26,658 bases of DNA from an uncultured Lachnospiraceae bacterium (GTDB taxonomy: Bacteria > Bacillota > Clostridia > Lachnospirales > Lachnospiraceae). Made by a program: the position numbers and the translations under genes. The notes under the pieces are model-generated. The model was not told where the DNA came from and did not search any database. It worked only from the letters and a program-made list of their open reading frames with translations. Within the stretch, counting starts at the first letter, position 1. The number at the start of each line of letters is the position of its first letter. Of the stretch, positions 1 through 7,375 are shown one piece after another. Location: assembly GCA_946549155.1 (NCBI GenBank), contig CAMNQN010000007.1, positions 1 through 26,658 on the forward strand, given 5' to 3'.

Positions 1-114
1 TTTAATTTGCGGCGACTATGCAGTCGCCATTCCATTTAAAATGCCGTCTAACACCAGGGCAATGGAAAGTAATTCCGGTATTCCGTGGCTTCCGGACAAC
101 AGTTCAATTTCTTG

Positions 115-143
115 TTGATTCTGTATTTCGGTTGTGATATGCT
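115..143 (+). promoter_or_regulatory. Candidate sigma-A promoter of the MATE gene
   Basis: TTGATT (115-120) and TATGCT (138-143) are separated by 17 bases, and a TG lies one base before the -10 box, giving an extended -10. Each hexamer matches consensus at 4 of 6 positions. It would give a leader of about 75 bases before the TTG start at 226. Identified by eye only. Confidence 0.45.
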
Positions 144-151
144 CAGGAATT

Positions 152-184
152 GGAACACACCGGAAAATCTTCTCCATGTGTTCC
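152..184 (+). promoter_or_regulatory. Leader hairpin upstream of the MATE gene
   Basis: GGAACACA (152-159) is the exact reverse complement of TGTGTTCC (177-184), giving an 8-bp stem with a 17-base loop in the presumed 5' leader. A second short GC stem (GGGCC/GGCCC, about 186-201) follows just before the ribosome binding site. I do not recognise a known riboswitch consensus. The role is unknown. Confidence 0.35.
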
Positions 185-225
185 GGGGCCCTTACCGGCC
201 CTATCAAGGATAAGGAGATGAGTTT

Positions 226-1584
226 TTGAAAAGTAGCAAATATGAAATCGACATGTGCAACGGATCCATCATGGACAAATTGATTTCCTTTGCGCTGCCC
301 TTGATGCTGTCCGGCATTTTACAGCTGATGTTCAATGCGGTGGATCTCATCGTTGTGGGAAGGTTCAGCGGAAGTCAGGCCCTGGCGGCCGTGGGTTCCA
401 CCACGGCTCTGATCAATATGTTTATTAATCTTTTTATCGGAATCTCTCTGGGGACCAATGTGCTGGCAGCCCGCTATTACGCCGCCGGCAGCTCCAAGGA
501 AATGTCTGAAACTGTACATACCTCTATTACCTTCGCCATGATCAGCGGTACGGTCATGGTGTTTGTTGGACTCTTTTTTTCCAGATTTGCACTCCAGCTT
601 ATGGACACGCCCTCCGATGTGATCGGACAGTCCGTGCTTTATATGCGGATTTATTTCCTGGGAATGCCCTTCTTCATGCTGTATAATTACGGCGCCGCCG
701 TGCTGCGGGCTGTGGGCGATACGAAGCGTCCGCTGCTCTTTCTGATCATCGCGGGGATAACAAACGCGGTGCTGAATATGATCCTCGTCATTGTATTCGA
801 CCTGTCTGTGGCGGGCGTGGCCATTGCCACGGTAATATCCCAGCTTATCTCCTGCATTCTGGTGCTCCGCTGCCTGTACCGTTCGGAGAGCAGCTATCAG
901 CTCCGCTTCTCCAAACTGATGCTGAAGGGCAGCTATCTGAAACGGATTTTCCAGGTGGGTATCCCCGCCGGCCTGCAAAGCACCATTATTAATTTTTCTA
1001 ACGTGCTCCTGCAGTCCTCCGTTAATTATTTCGGTGCCACTGCCATGGCCGGATACACCGCTGCCAACAATATTCTCGGCTTTTTGTACGCCTCAGTCAA
1101 TTCCGTGTCCCAGGCCTGCATGAGCTTTACCAGCCAGAACTACGGCGTAGGGAAATATAAGAGAATGGATAAGGTTCTCCTGAACTGTATCATTCTCACG
1201 GTCAGCGTGGCCCTTTTCCTGGGCTGCAGTTTTTACCTGCTGGGGCCGGAAATTTTGAAAATTTATACCAGCGGCCCGGATGTTATTCAATGTGGGATGG
1301 ATATTCTTTCCTACACTACCATCACTTACTTTTTGTGCGGCCTGATGGATCTGTTTCCCGGCGCCATGCGCGGAATGGGGCACTCCACCATGCCCATGGT
1401 CCTCTCCATCATCGGCACAGTGGGAACGCGAATCGTCTGGATCTTCGGCATCTTCCCCCGGCACCGGTCCCTGGATATTCTATTTATCTCCTATCCGGTG
1501 TCCTGGATTCTTTCGATTCTGTTACAGATTATCTGCTTCTCCTTTGTCCGGAAAAAGGTTCACAGAGAAATGGCCGGCGTCTGA
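226..1584 (+). CDS. MATE family multidrug/cation efflux transporter
   Basis: This 452-residue integral membrane protein belongs to the MATE (NorM/DinF-like) family, which exports drugs or metabolites in exchange for Na+ or H+. The N-terminal stretch (PLMLSGILQLMFNAVDLIVV, then GRFSGSQALAAVGST) is typical of the family. The length and roughly 12 hydrophobic helices in two similar halves also fit. The second half begins near residue 235 with the matching GIPAGLQSTI element. The start is a TTG at 226, because AAGGAG lies 8 bases upstream. The ATG at 218 opens only a 3-codon frame (ATG AGT TTT TGA). It is the only plus-strand gene in the window, so it is transcribed alone and faces the cytidylate-kinase-like gene convergently. 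The substrate cannot be told from sequence. Confidence 0.93.
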   Translation: MKSSKYEIDMCNGSIMDKLISFALPLMLSGILQLMFNAVDLIVVGRFSGSQALAAVGSTTALINMFINLFIGISLGTNVLAARYYAAGSSKEMSETVHTSITFAMISGTVMVFVGLFFSRFALQLMDTPSDVIGQSVLYMRIYFLGMPFFMLYNYGAAVLRAVGDTKRPLLFLIIAGITNAVLNMILVIVFDLSVAGVAIATVISQLISCILVLRCLYRSESSYQLRFSKLMLKGSYLKRIFQVGIPAGLQSTIINFSNVLLQSSVNYFGATAMAGYTAANNILGFLYASVNSVSQACMSFTSQNYGVGKYKRMDKVLLNCIILTVSVALFLGCSFYLLGPEILKIYTSGPDVIQCGMDILSYTTITYFLCGLMDLFPGAMRGMGHSTMPMVLSIIGTVGTRIVWIFGIFPRHRSLDILFISYPVSWILSILLQIICFSFVRKKVHREMAGV

Positions 1585-1667
1585 TATTCAGACTACCGGC
1601 TATTGTCATCTTCCGCCCACCTTTCCGGCTATAAAAATACTGGTGGGACCGTCTGCTCCCCCGATCA

Positions 1668-1688
1668 CAGCAATAGTGCTGCTTTTTT
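1668..1688 (+). terminator. Weak candidate terminator after the MATE gene
   Basis: CAGCA-ATAG-TGCTG (1668-1681) is followed by C and six T (1683-1688). The stem is only 5 bp, so this is a weak candidate, but it is the only stem plus T-tract I see on the plus strand in the 376-base gap (1585-1960) between the two convergent genes. Confidence 0.35.
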
Positions 1689-1867
1689 GTTCCTCATATT
1701 CTTTACCATCCTTTCTAAAACAGAGTCCACAGCAATTTACTCCCTAACCCCAATCCGATTTCCGTATCCTCCAAAATTTTCTCTTTTCCAGGTATTCTGA
1801 AATAAATTGGGCAGATATCATTTCCATCCATACTATAAATCGAAAATCTTTGATAAAGGTAACAGTG

Positions 1868-1916
1868 CAAAACAAAATCCGGAAGAAATCCTCCCTCTTG
1901 AAGATTCCTCCCGGAT
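1868..1916 (-). terminator. Intrinsic terminator of the cytidylate-kinase-like gene
   Basis: Read on the minus strand, arms at 1903-1916 and 1877-1890 form a 14-bp stem. It includes two G-U pairs in RNA and closes a 12-base loop. The stem runs into TTTTGTTTTG (bases 1876 down to about 1868). It lies about 45 bases beyond the stop at 1961. The rest of the 1585-1960 gap shows no gene I can support. Confidence 0.75.
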
Positions 1917-1960
1917 ATTCTGTCTGTTCTGACACGCCTGCCTTTCTCCCAGCAGGATCC

Positions 1961-2584
1961 TCAGTTAAACTTCTTTTTCACATAATATTCGATCAAATCC
2001 ACGCAGCCTTCAATCCCCATCAGGCCGCTGTTCAAAATCATATCATAATGAACCGGAGAGCGCCAGTCCTCCCCGCCTGTATAGTACCGGTAATAATCTG
2101 TTCGGTACTGGTCTGTTCTCACCAGAAGGCGTTCCGCCTCCCTGGCATCCACCTTCAAATTCTCCATCGTATGCTTCACACAGACCTCCCGGGGAGCCTC
2201 AATATAAACGCTCACCTTTCTGGGATGATCCTTCAGCACATAGTCCGCGCACTTTCCCACAATAATGCAGGATTCCTCCTGTACCAGCTCCCGGATAATA
2301 TCACACTGATACTGAAACAGGCTGTCATCGGAGGCGAAATCCTTGTCCATCGGCATATATTTCCGAACCGCGGGAAGCTTCTTTATCTCACGCATCAGAA
2401 AATTTCCGCCCAGCTTCTCATTCACTGACGCAAATTCACGCTCCTCCACCCCGCTGTGCTGAGACGCCAACGTCAGGATCCGGTTCTCATACCAGGGGAT
2501 CCCCAGCCGCTCCGCCAGACCAGAAGCAATACTCCGTCCACCGCTTCCAAAACCGCGAGCCACCGTAATCACATAATTCTCCAT
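1961..2584 (-). CDS. Cytidylate kinase-like family protein
   Basis: This 207-residue P-loop protein belongs to the cytidylate kinase-like family (the Cytidylate_kin_2 type), which is common in Clostridia and distinct from the essential Cmk. The N-terminus YVITVARGFGSGGRSIASGL replaces the classical GxxGxGKS/T with GFGSGGRS, as is usual for this family. The C-terminal half has the arginine-rich lid region (REAERLLVRTDQYRTDYYRY) seen in nucleoside monophosphate kinases. I chose the ATG at 2584 because AAGGAGG lies 6 bases upstream. An in-frame TTG 18 bases earlier would overlap that site. The gene has its own promoter and terminator. Its substrate is not established. A nucleotide or small-molecule kinase role is known only at family level. 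Confidence 0.85.
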   Translation of the reverse strand: MENYVITVARGFGSGGRSIASGLAERLGIPWYENRILTLASQHSGVEEREFASVNEKLGGNFLMREIKKLPAVRKYMPMDKDFASDDSLFQYQCDIIRELVQEESCIIVGKCADYVLKDHPRKVSVYIEAPREVCVKHTMENLKVDAREAERLLVRTDQYRTDYYRYYTGGEDWRSPVHYDMILNSGLMGIEGCVDLIEYYVKKKFN

Positions 2585-2619
2585 TCTCTTCCTCCTTGTC
2601 AACCGTGTTTTTTATTTTC

Positions 2620-2649
2620 AGTTTACCTGATTTTCCGGGCTCTTGTCAA
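2620..2649 (-). promoter_or_regulatory. Sigma-A promoter of the cytidylate-kinase-like gene
   Basis: On the minus strand a perfect TTGACA (2644-2649) is followed after 18 bases by TAAACT (2620-2625). It lies between the stop of the lectin-domain gene (2700) and the ATG at 2584, giving a short leader of about 30 bases. Confidence 0.65.
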
Positions 2650-2699
2650 TCCATCACGGCAGATTTCAGCAATACATCATTCATCCCCTCTTATGCCTC

Positions 2700-3779
2700 C
2701 TACTCATACTCACAGATATATCCCACCATTCCGGCATAGGAAGGCGCTGCCCCCAGAATATCATCCGGAACATCATTGAGATAACACTGGTCCTGGGACG
2801 CAAAATAGAACATGGTCACATACTCTTCTTCCTCTTCCCAGCCGCCTTCAGTCATTCCGGTATAACTGGGTTCCCCCTCCATCCAGCAGGGCCAAAAGCT
2901 GGCAGTCATCATATCATACTCTTTTTCCGGCGCAATCCATTGATAGCTGGGCCGGTCCTTTCTGGAAGCGCCCACCCACAGGGCACAATCTCCATAGCCG
3001 CCCTGCCGTACAAGCTCCGACACCTGCCGCATCTCCTCCGGGGACGTAATCGCCGCCAGATAACCTCCCCTGGCCTGACACTCCTGCGCCGCCTGACTCC
3101 AGGTCACATCCGCCCGGACAATCTCATAGCTGTGAGCTGCGGACAGCGTCTGCCCCGCAGATAAAAGCGAATACATCTCCTCATAAATATAATACTCCGA
3201 AGTTATAGCCGCCGCAGTATCATACACCTGCTTCAGCGCCGCATCATAGGCGGTGCGATCCATATCCTGCCCATTCCACCGGCAGTAAGCTTCCCCTGCT
3301 GCTTCACCGCTGCCATCTGTCGTCTCACTGTAACCGCCCTCTGCCACCTGTACCCATTTTCCATCCTGAATCTGATACACAATATCAAAAAATGCCCCCT
3401 GGACACCGTCACTGTTGCAGAGCAAATTCTTTTTTTCTATATAAGAAAATCCTAAGCGGTGGGTTTGAAGCAGATCCGTCTCTCCATCCCGCCAGGTATA
3501 AATCTGACAGCCTCCGGCCTCTACTCCGGAATAACAAACCAGCTCCGGAATCAAATCCTCATCCACATAAACCAGGGCGAATCCGTACTGCGTCCGTTCC
3601 TCCCCCATCTGCTCCAAAATTTGCAGATAGTCCGCGCTCCAGTCCTGTTCCCCCAAATCCCAAGCGCTCTGTACCATCTCCTGCCCGCTGCCTTCCATCC
3701 CCTGGCCCAATGCCCCCAAAGGCATAGCCGCAGACAACAGCGCCATACTTAACCCCAAAACCGATTTCTTTTTCTTCAT
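2700..3779 (-). CDS. Secreted C-type lectin-like domain protein
   Basis: This 359-residue exported protein starts with a signal peptide (MKKKK, then a hydrophobic stretch to about residue 26, ending LGALGQG). No lipobox cysteine is present, so it is probably secreted or loosely wall-associated. The middle part (about 30-200) carries the motif ALVYVDEDLIPELVCY, which resembles a segment common in clostridial exported proteins of unknown function. The C-terminal part (about 215-359) looks like a C-type lectin fold: SYEIVRADVTWSQAAQECQA, then GGYLAAITSPEE, ALWVGASRK, and a terminal VGYICEYE. These correspond to the usual alpha-1, WIG and C-terminal cysteine elements. AGGAGG is 8 bases before the ATG. 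It starts 40 bases after the LacI-family gene and is probably co-transcribed. Ligand unknown. Confidence 0.75.
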   Translation of the reverse strand: MKKKKSVLGLSMALLSAAMPLGALGQGMEGSGQEMVQSAWDLGEQDWSADYLQILEQMGEERTQYGFALVYVDEDLIPELVCYSGVEAGGCQIYTWRDGETDLLQTHRLGFSYIEKKNLLCNSDGVQGAFFDIVYQIQDGKWVQVAEGGYSETTDGSGEAAGEAYCRWNGQDMDRTAYDAALKQVYDTAAAITSEYYIYEEMYSLLSAGQTLSAAHSYEIVRADVTWSQAAQECQARGGYLAAITSPEEMRQVSELVRQGGYGDCALWVGASRKDRPSYQWIAPEKEYDMMTASFWPCWMEGEPSYTGMTEGGWEEEEEYVTMFYFASQDQCYLNDVPDDILGAAPSYAGMVGYICEYE

Positions 3780-3819
3780 TCTACACTCCTCCTCTGTCTT
3801 TTACCAATTTTCCTTTCTC

Positions 3820-4866
3820 TTACGCTCCCTGTCTTTCTTCTCTCCTGTTCCTCGTCGTATTCCGTATCACCAGTTCCGGCTCTGTAACCCGAATCAGCGG
3901 TTCTTCTAGCCTGTAGTCCGGATTAATTTTTGTCAACAAAAGCCGCACGCATTCCCGGGCAATCAAATCTGCATCCTGCCTTACCGTGGTCAGCGCATTC
4001 TCATACAATAATTCGCTGAACGCATCGTCATACCCTGCCAATGAGATATCCTCCGGAATCCGATAACCGGCTTCGCGAATCGCCTGTCTCACTCCATAGG
4101 CCATATAATCGTTCAGCGTCAGGATGGCATCTGGACGTTCATATTCCTGAAGCAGCCGTTTTGCCAACTGGTACGCCCCCTGGCCTGTGGCCTTCTCACA
4201 TCCGAAAATCCAGGAATCCTGCCTGGCAGTCCCCATATCCGCATACGCCTTTTTATAGCCGTTAATCCGCAATCTGGAAACCGGGATTTCCTGATACTGC
4301 GTAGTCAGATACCAGATGCTTCTATGACCGGTTTTCAGCAAATATTCCGTCTGCAGGTACACACCCTTCGTATAATCCGCAATAATGCAATCCTGTTCAT
4401 ATCCGGGATAATACGTATCACAAAACACCAGGGGAATCCCCTGCTCTTTCGCCGTAACGAACGCCTCCGATGGATTTCCAGGCGCATCCACCGGAAAAAT
4501 AATCACTCCATCCAATCTCTTGTCAAGGAAATTCTGGAGACATTTTCCCTCCTGAACTACACTGCCCTCTGAAATTGCCACCATCACCGAATATCCCTGC
4601 TGATTGCTGTATCTGCTGACCAGTTTCAGCATTCTTCCGATAAAAGGGTTCTCCGGGTCCGAACAGATAAAGCCAATCGTCATTGATTTACTGGTGGCAA
4701 GCCCTCTGGCCAGGGGATTCGGCTTATAATTCATGTCCCGGGCACATTCCAGAACCCTTTTGCGCGTATCCTCATTTACAATCGTTTTATTATTAATCGC
4801 CAAAGAAACCGTGGCCTCGGAAAGCTGCAGCTTTCGTGCAATATCTTTTAACGTAACATTTCTCAT
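3820..4866 (-). CDS. LacI-family transcriptional regulator
   Basis: This 348-residue DNA-binding protein has the LacI/GalR layout. An N-terminal helix-turn-helix and hinge (MRNVTLKDIARKLQLSEATV, then YKPNPLARGLATSKS) is followed by a periplasmic-binding-protein-like effector domain from about residue 60 (TIGFICSDPENPFIGRML, later SLAGYDD). I chose the ATG at 4866 because the DNA-binding domain of this family starts there. An in-frame GTG at 4899 would add 11 residues, and neither start has a strong ribosome binding site. It lies just beyond the importer/cupin operon and has its own promoter at 4950-4978, so it may be the local repressor. The LacI-type half-site TTAAAGCG seen at 7348 and 14189 is a possible target. 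The effector is unknown. Confidence 0.9.
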   Translation of the reverse strand: MRNVTLKDIARKLQLSEATVSLAINNKTIVNEDTRKRVLECARDMNYKPNPLARGLATSKSMTIGFICSDPENPFIGRMLKLVSRYSNQQGYSVMVAISEGSVVQEGKCLQNFLDKRLDGVIIFPVDAPGNPSEAFVTAKEQGIPLVFCDTYYPGYEQDCIIADYTKGVYLQTEYLLKTGHRSIWYLTTQYQEIPVSRLRINGYKKAYADMGTARQDSWIFGCEKATGQGAYQLAKRLLQEYERPDAILTLNDYMAYGVRQAIREAGYRIPEDISLAGYDDAFSELLYENALTTVRQDADLIARECVRLLLTKINPDYRLEEPLIRVTEPELVIRNTTRNRREERQGA

Positions 4867-4949
4867 GTTTTTATTTCCGGTCCGTATGGCTACCCGCACA
4901 CTGCGGCCCTAACCCTCATCTTCTGTTTTTTAATTTCTCTTCTCCGATA

Positions 4950-4978
4950 ATAATACCTGAAAATGTACAAATTGACAA
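4950..4978 (-). promoter_or_regulatory. Sigma-A promoter of the LacI-family gene
   Basis: On the minus strand TTGTCA (4973-4978) and TATTAT (4950-4955) are 17 bases apart, each matching consensus at 5 of 6. The leader to the ATG at 4866 is about 77 bases. It holds a CCGCA/TGCGG hairpin and a 9-codon open frame (4890-4919) without a convincing ribosome binding site. Confidence 0.7.
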
Positions 4979-5041
4979 CTTCCTTTCTCTGAAAAATTTA
5001 TGAAGGTTTCATATAAAATTACTGTTCTAATACTAATATTC

Positions 5042-5130
5042 TTCGTATTTGATTAATTCCAGGACGCAGGATGAGTCGGGGCCATGCGGCCCCGACTCAT
5101 CCTGCGTCCTGATAATTAACAAAATACGAA
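5042..5130. repeat. Dispersed palindromic repeat, copy 1 (full inverted repeat)
   Basis: The core is a perfect 22-bp inverted repeat (5062-5083 against 5088-5109) around an ATGC loop. Nearly identical outer arms extend it: TTCGTATTTGATTAATTCC on the left and, on the complementary strand, TTCGTATTTTGTTAATTATC on the right. The left arm recurs at 14331 and 26601. It ends 7 bases past the cupin stop codon. The huge stem might stop or stabilise transcripts, but no T-tract follows on either strand, so I do not call it an intrinsic terminator. Confidence 0.85.
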
Positions 5131-5137
5131 TTTTATT

Positions 5138-6349
5138 CTACCCAATTTCCGGCGTTACCGGATTGATATCCTTTCCGAAATATTTGTATAGAACCACATC
5201 ACAGTCTCCGGTATTTTCAATCGTAACGCCTTCCTTCGCTTTCCTGTCCACAATCAGCAGCTCATCGTCACAGCGCTCCAAATCAAACTGTCCGGCAATC
5301 ATGGGGACACCATTCACCGCAGCCCGGCCCTTCCAGATAAACATGTTGTAAACGCCGTTCTCCTTACTGAAGAACTTCTCACCAGGCTTCAAAATCAATC
5401 GTTTTCCACTGAATTTAGGGCTGCCATAGTAGATCCACTCCTCGCAGACCTCTCCCTGTCTTGTCTCCTCACAGGGTTTCGGATACAGACGGCGGTTCTC
5501 ATAGAAACGAGGATCCGCACAGGCTTCCCAGTCAATCTGATGAAGTGCGGCGAGCTCATAGCTTCCCCATTTCTCAGCATCCTCCGGAGCTACATCCTTA
5601 GTCAGCAGCGATTTATCCACAGGATATCCATTGATATTAGCCTGATAGATGGCTCCGACATCGGAGGGTTCCTGAATCTCCATGGTAAGGGCAGTACCCG
5701 GCGCATGGAGAATACCAGAATCCAGATAGAACCCTTCTCCCGGAACATTTTGGAACGCCCGGGAATGTTTCAACATATTGACATCATCCCCATTCCAGTT
5801 TTTCAGCATCGGAAGGAAAATATCGTACTGCAAATTCTTCTCCACGATGTAGGAATGTACACCAAAGAAAGTCTCCGGGTGAGCTCCCAGCGGCGCATCC
5901 AGGAAATGATACGCCTCATCCTTGGACACCTTTCCCTGAGTATTCAAATCCTGCTGTCTCTGATGAATATGTAAAAAAAGTCGGGTCTTATAATCGTAGA
6001 TCTTAATCAGACGCCCCATCCCGTCGTGATCTTTCGCATATTCTGTTCCCAGGATCTCCTCTTTGCAGACCCGCAGCGCCTCCGGTATGGTGATCGTATA
6101 GCCCGGAATCTCCAGCTTAGAAAATCCTTCCTCTGGAATGTCAATGGTATTCACCGCATGGGTATCCGAACAAAACCACCTCTCGATGATTTCTCCCCGT
6201 TCCCCACAGTCATACTCTTCCTCTTTCAGACCCAGACGATGGCCTCCCGCCAGAAAGTCTCTGGGAACCCAGGCTGGACGCAGTTTCAAAATCCCATCTG
6301 AGTCCTCAATAAATTTTCTTACAACTTCTCCGATCTCGTTGTTGCTCAT
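5138..6349 (-). CDS. Phosphomannose-isomerase-like cupin (class I type)
   Basis: This 403-residue cytosolic protein looks like class I mannose-6-phosphate isomerases, zinc enzymes that interconvert aldose and ketose phosphates. Visible metal-site elements in order are LFLHIHQ (H127, H129), a lysine/glutamate segment SKDEAYHFLDA (E145), and the second-half motif SGILHAPGTALTMEIQEPSD (H215, E224). These match the QVHP, GKxEMWY and HAY/EIQ blocks of that family. CGGGGAA lies about 7 bases before the ATG. It follows the sugar-binding protein gene after 28 bases and is the last gene of the importer operon, so it probably acts on the imported sugar or its phosphate. It diverges from textbook ManA, so mannose is not assured. 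A lyxose or other aldose isomerase is an alternative. Confidence 0.75.
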   Translation of the reverse strand: MSNNEIGEVVRKFIEDSDGILKLRPAWVPRDFLAGGHRLGLKEEEYDCGERGEIIERWFCSDTHAVNTIDIPEEGFSKLEIPGYTITIPEALRVCKEEILGTEYAKDHDGMGRLIKIYDYKTRLFLHIHQRQQDLNTQGKVSKDEAYHFLDAPLGAHPETFFGVHSYIVEKNLQYDIFLPMLKNWNGDDVNMLKHSRAFQNVPGEGFYLDSGILHAPGTALTMEIQEPSDVGAIYQANINGYPVDKSLLTKDVAPEDAEKWGSYELAALHQIDWEACADPRFYENRRLYPKPCEETRQGEVCEEWIYYGSPKFSGKRLILKPGEKFFSKENGVYNMFIWKGRAAVNGVPMIAGQFDLERCDDELLIVDRKAKEGVTIENTGDCDVVLYKYFGKDINPVTPEIG

Positions 6350-6377
6350 GATTCATTCCCCGTTTCCGTGTTTATTC

Positions 6378-7304
6378 TTATTCTGCTTCCATCTCTGCCA
6401 GAGCTTCCGCGTTCAAAACGGAGACACCAGTATTTACATAATCAGGAGTAACCTCCTCACCATTTAAAGCCTTCACCGCAGACTGGATACCTTCATATCC
6501 CATCACATCCGGATTCTGAGCCATCGTACATACCAAAGCGCCATCCTTAATCAGCTGCAAAACAGCATCGGATTTATCCATGCCTACTGCCAGGATCTGG
6601 TTTCCATCCTCTGCTACCGCATTGCCCACTCCTACACAGGAGCCTTCGTTGGCACCGAACAGACCTACCACGCCCTGTGCAATAAAGTTGGTGGCTGCAT
6701 CCTTCGATCTGGCCGCGTCACCGTCGCAATACTGGGTTTCCAGAATTTCAAAATCTGTTCCCTCAAACGCCGCATGGAAGCCTTCTTCCCGATCCAGAGT
6801 AGAAACCGTAGCCGTATTCGTAGAAACGATACCGATGGTACCCTCCGTAATTCCCTTTTCCTCAAATGCTGCTAAAAGCTGTTCTCCAGCCATCTGTCCC
6901 GCAGCCTTGTTATCCGTACCAAGTTTCTGTACGCTTGGAAAATTAAAGAAGGAATCTACCTGTACAATCTTAACCCCTGCCGCATCCGCTTCCTCCAGTG
7001 CTGCAGTTACCGCATCCGGTCCGTTAGCTGCCAGCAGCAGCGCATCGCATCCGCCTGCAACCGCATTATTGATACACTCAATCTGTTTCGCATCATCCTT
7101 TACATCCGGGGCCAGCCACTTATAATTTACGCCAAGCTCCTCTGCCGCCTTCTGGCAGCCCTTATCCATATTTACCCAATGCTGATCCATAGAGTCAATG
7201 GTTACCAGAACAATGTTGTAGTCCTCCGCCATTGCGGTCATACCGCAGAGTGCGGACAACGCCATCGTAGATGCCATTACAGATGCCAATACTTTTTTCT
7301 TCAT
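6378..7304 (-). CDS. Sugar ABC transporter substrate-binding protein (ribose type)
   Basis: This 308-residue exported protein is a type I periplasmic-binding protein of the ribose/galactose class (Peripla_BP_4). The signal peptide (MKKKVLASVMASTMALSALC, continuing to AMA-ED) has a cysteine at residue 20, but the context (SALCGMTAMAED) also permits ordinary AxA cleavage at AMA, so lipid anchoring is uncertain. Family features include IVLVTIDSMDQHW at the start of the mature protein, WLAPDVKDDAKQI, and AMAQNPDVMGYEG near the C-terminus (as CTMAQNPDVM). It is clearly paralogous to the binding protein at 20669-21619. AAGGGAAGG lies 8 bases before the ATG. It sits between the permease and the cupin. 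A hairpin precedes it, which may give it higher expression than the permease. Confidence 0.92.
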   Translation of the reverse strand: MKKKVLASVMASTMALSALCGMTAMAEDYNIVLVTIDSMDQHWVNMDKGCQKAAEELGVNYKWLAPDVKDDAKQIECINNAVAGGCDALLLAANGPDAVTAALEEADAAGVKIVQVDSFFNFPSVQKLGTDNKAAGQMAGEQLLAAFEEKGITEGTIGIVSTNTATVSTLDREEGFHAAFEGTDFEILETQYCDGDAARSKDAATNFIAQGVVGLFGANEGSCVGVGNAVAEDGNQILAVGMDKSDAVLQLIKDGALVCTMAQNPDVMGYEGIQSAVKALNGEEVTPDYVNTGVSVLNAEALAEMEAE

Positions 7305-7347
7305 AGTTTTTTACCTTCCCTTTCATATTTATATAGTTTTTTATTTA

Positions 7348-7366
7348 TTAAAGCGTTTCGCTTTAA
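7348..7366 (-). promoter_or_regulatory. Inverted repeat between permease and binding-protein genes
   Basis: TTAAAGCG-AAA-CGCTTTAA (minus strand) is a perfect 8-bp inverted repeat with a 3-base spacer. It lies 10 bases after the permease stop and about 45 bases before the binding-protein start. It could be an mRNA hairpin that stabilises the downstream message, or a LacI-type operator. The half-site TTAAAGCG recurs in the 14189 palindrome. No T-tract follows, so it is not an intrinsic terminator. Confidence 0.5.
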
Positions 7367-7375
7367 TCACATTAT

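Noticed and set aside
1..40. Hairpin GGCGACT-ATGC-AGTCGCC at 10-27 with TTTAA-like flanks
   Set aside because: The 7-bp stem is real, but the window starts here and the upstream gene is not visible, so terminator or repeat status cannot be judged. It does share the ATGC loop with repeat copy 1, but the arms differ.
16..207. A 63-codon open frame on the minus strand before the MATE gene
   Set aside because: No convincing ribosome binding site, no recognised family, and it overlaps the MATE promoter and leader. It could be real only if conserved.
4890..4919. Nine-codon open frame in the leader of the LacI-family gene
   Set aside because: There is no clear ribosome binding site before its ATG, unlike the thioredoxin leader ORFs, so I do not list it as a gene.
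5062..5109. The perfect 22-bp inverted repeat as an ordinary intrinsic terminator
   Set aside because: No T-tract follows on either strand, and its outer arms recur at two other sites, which fits a repeat element better.
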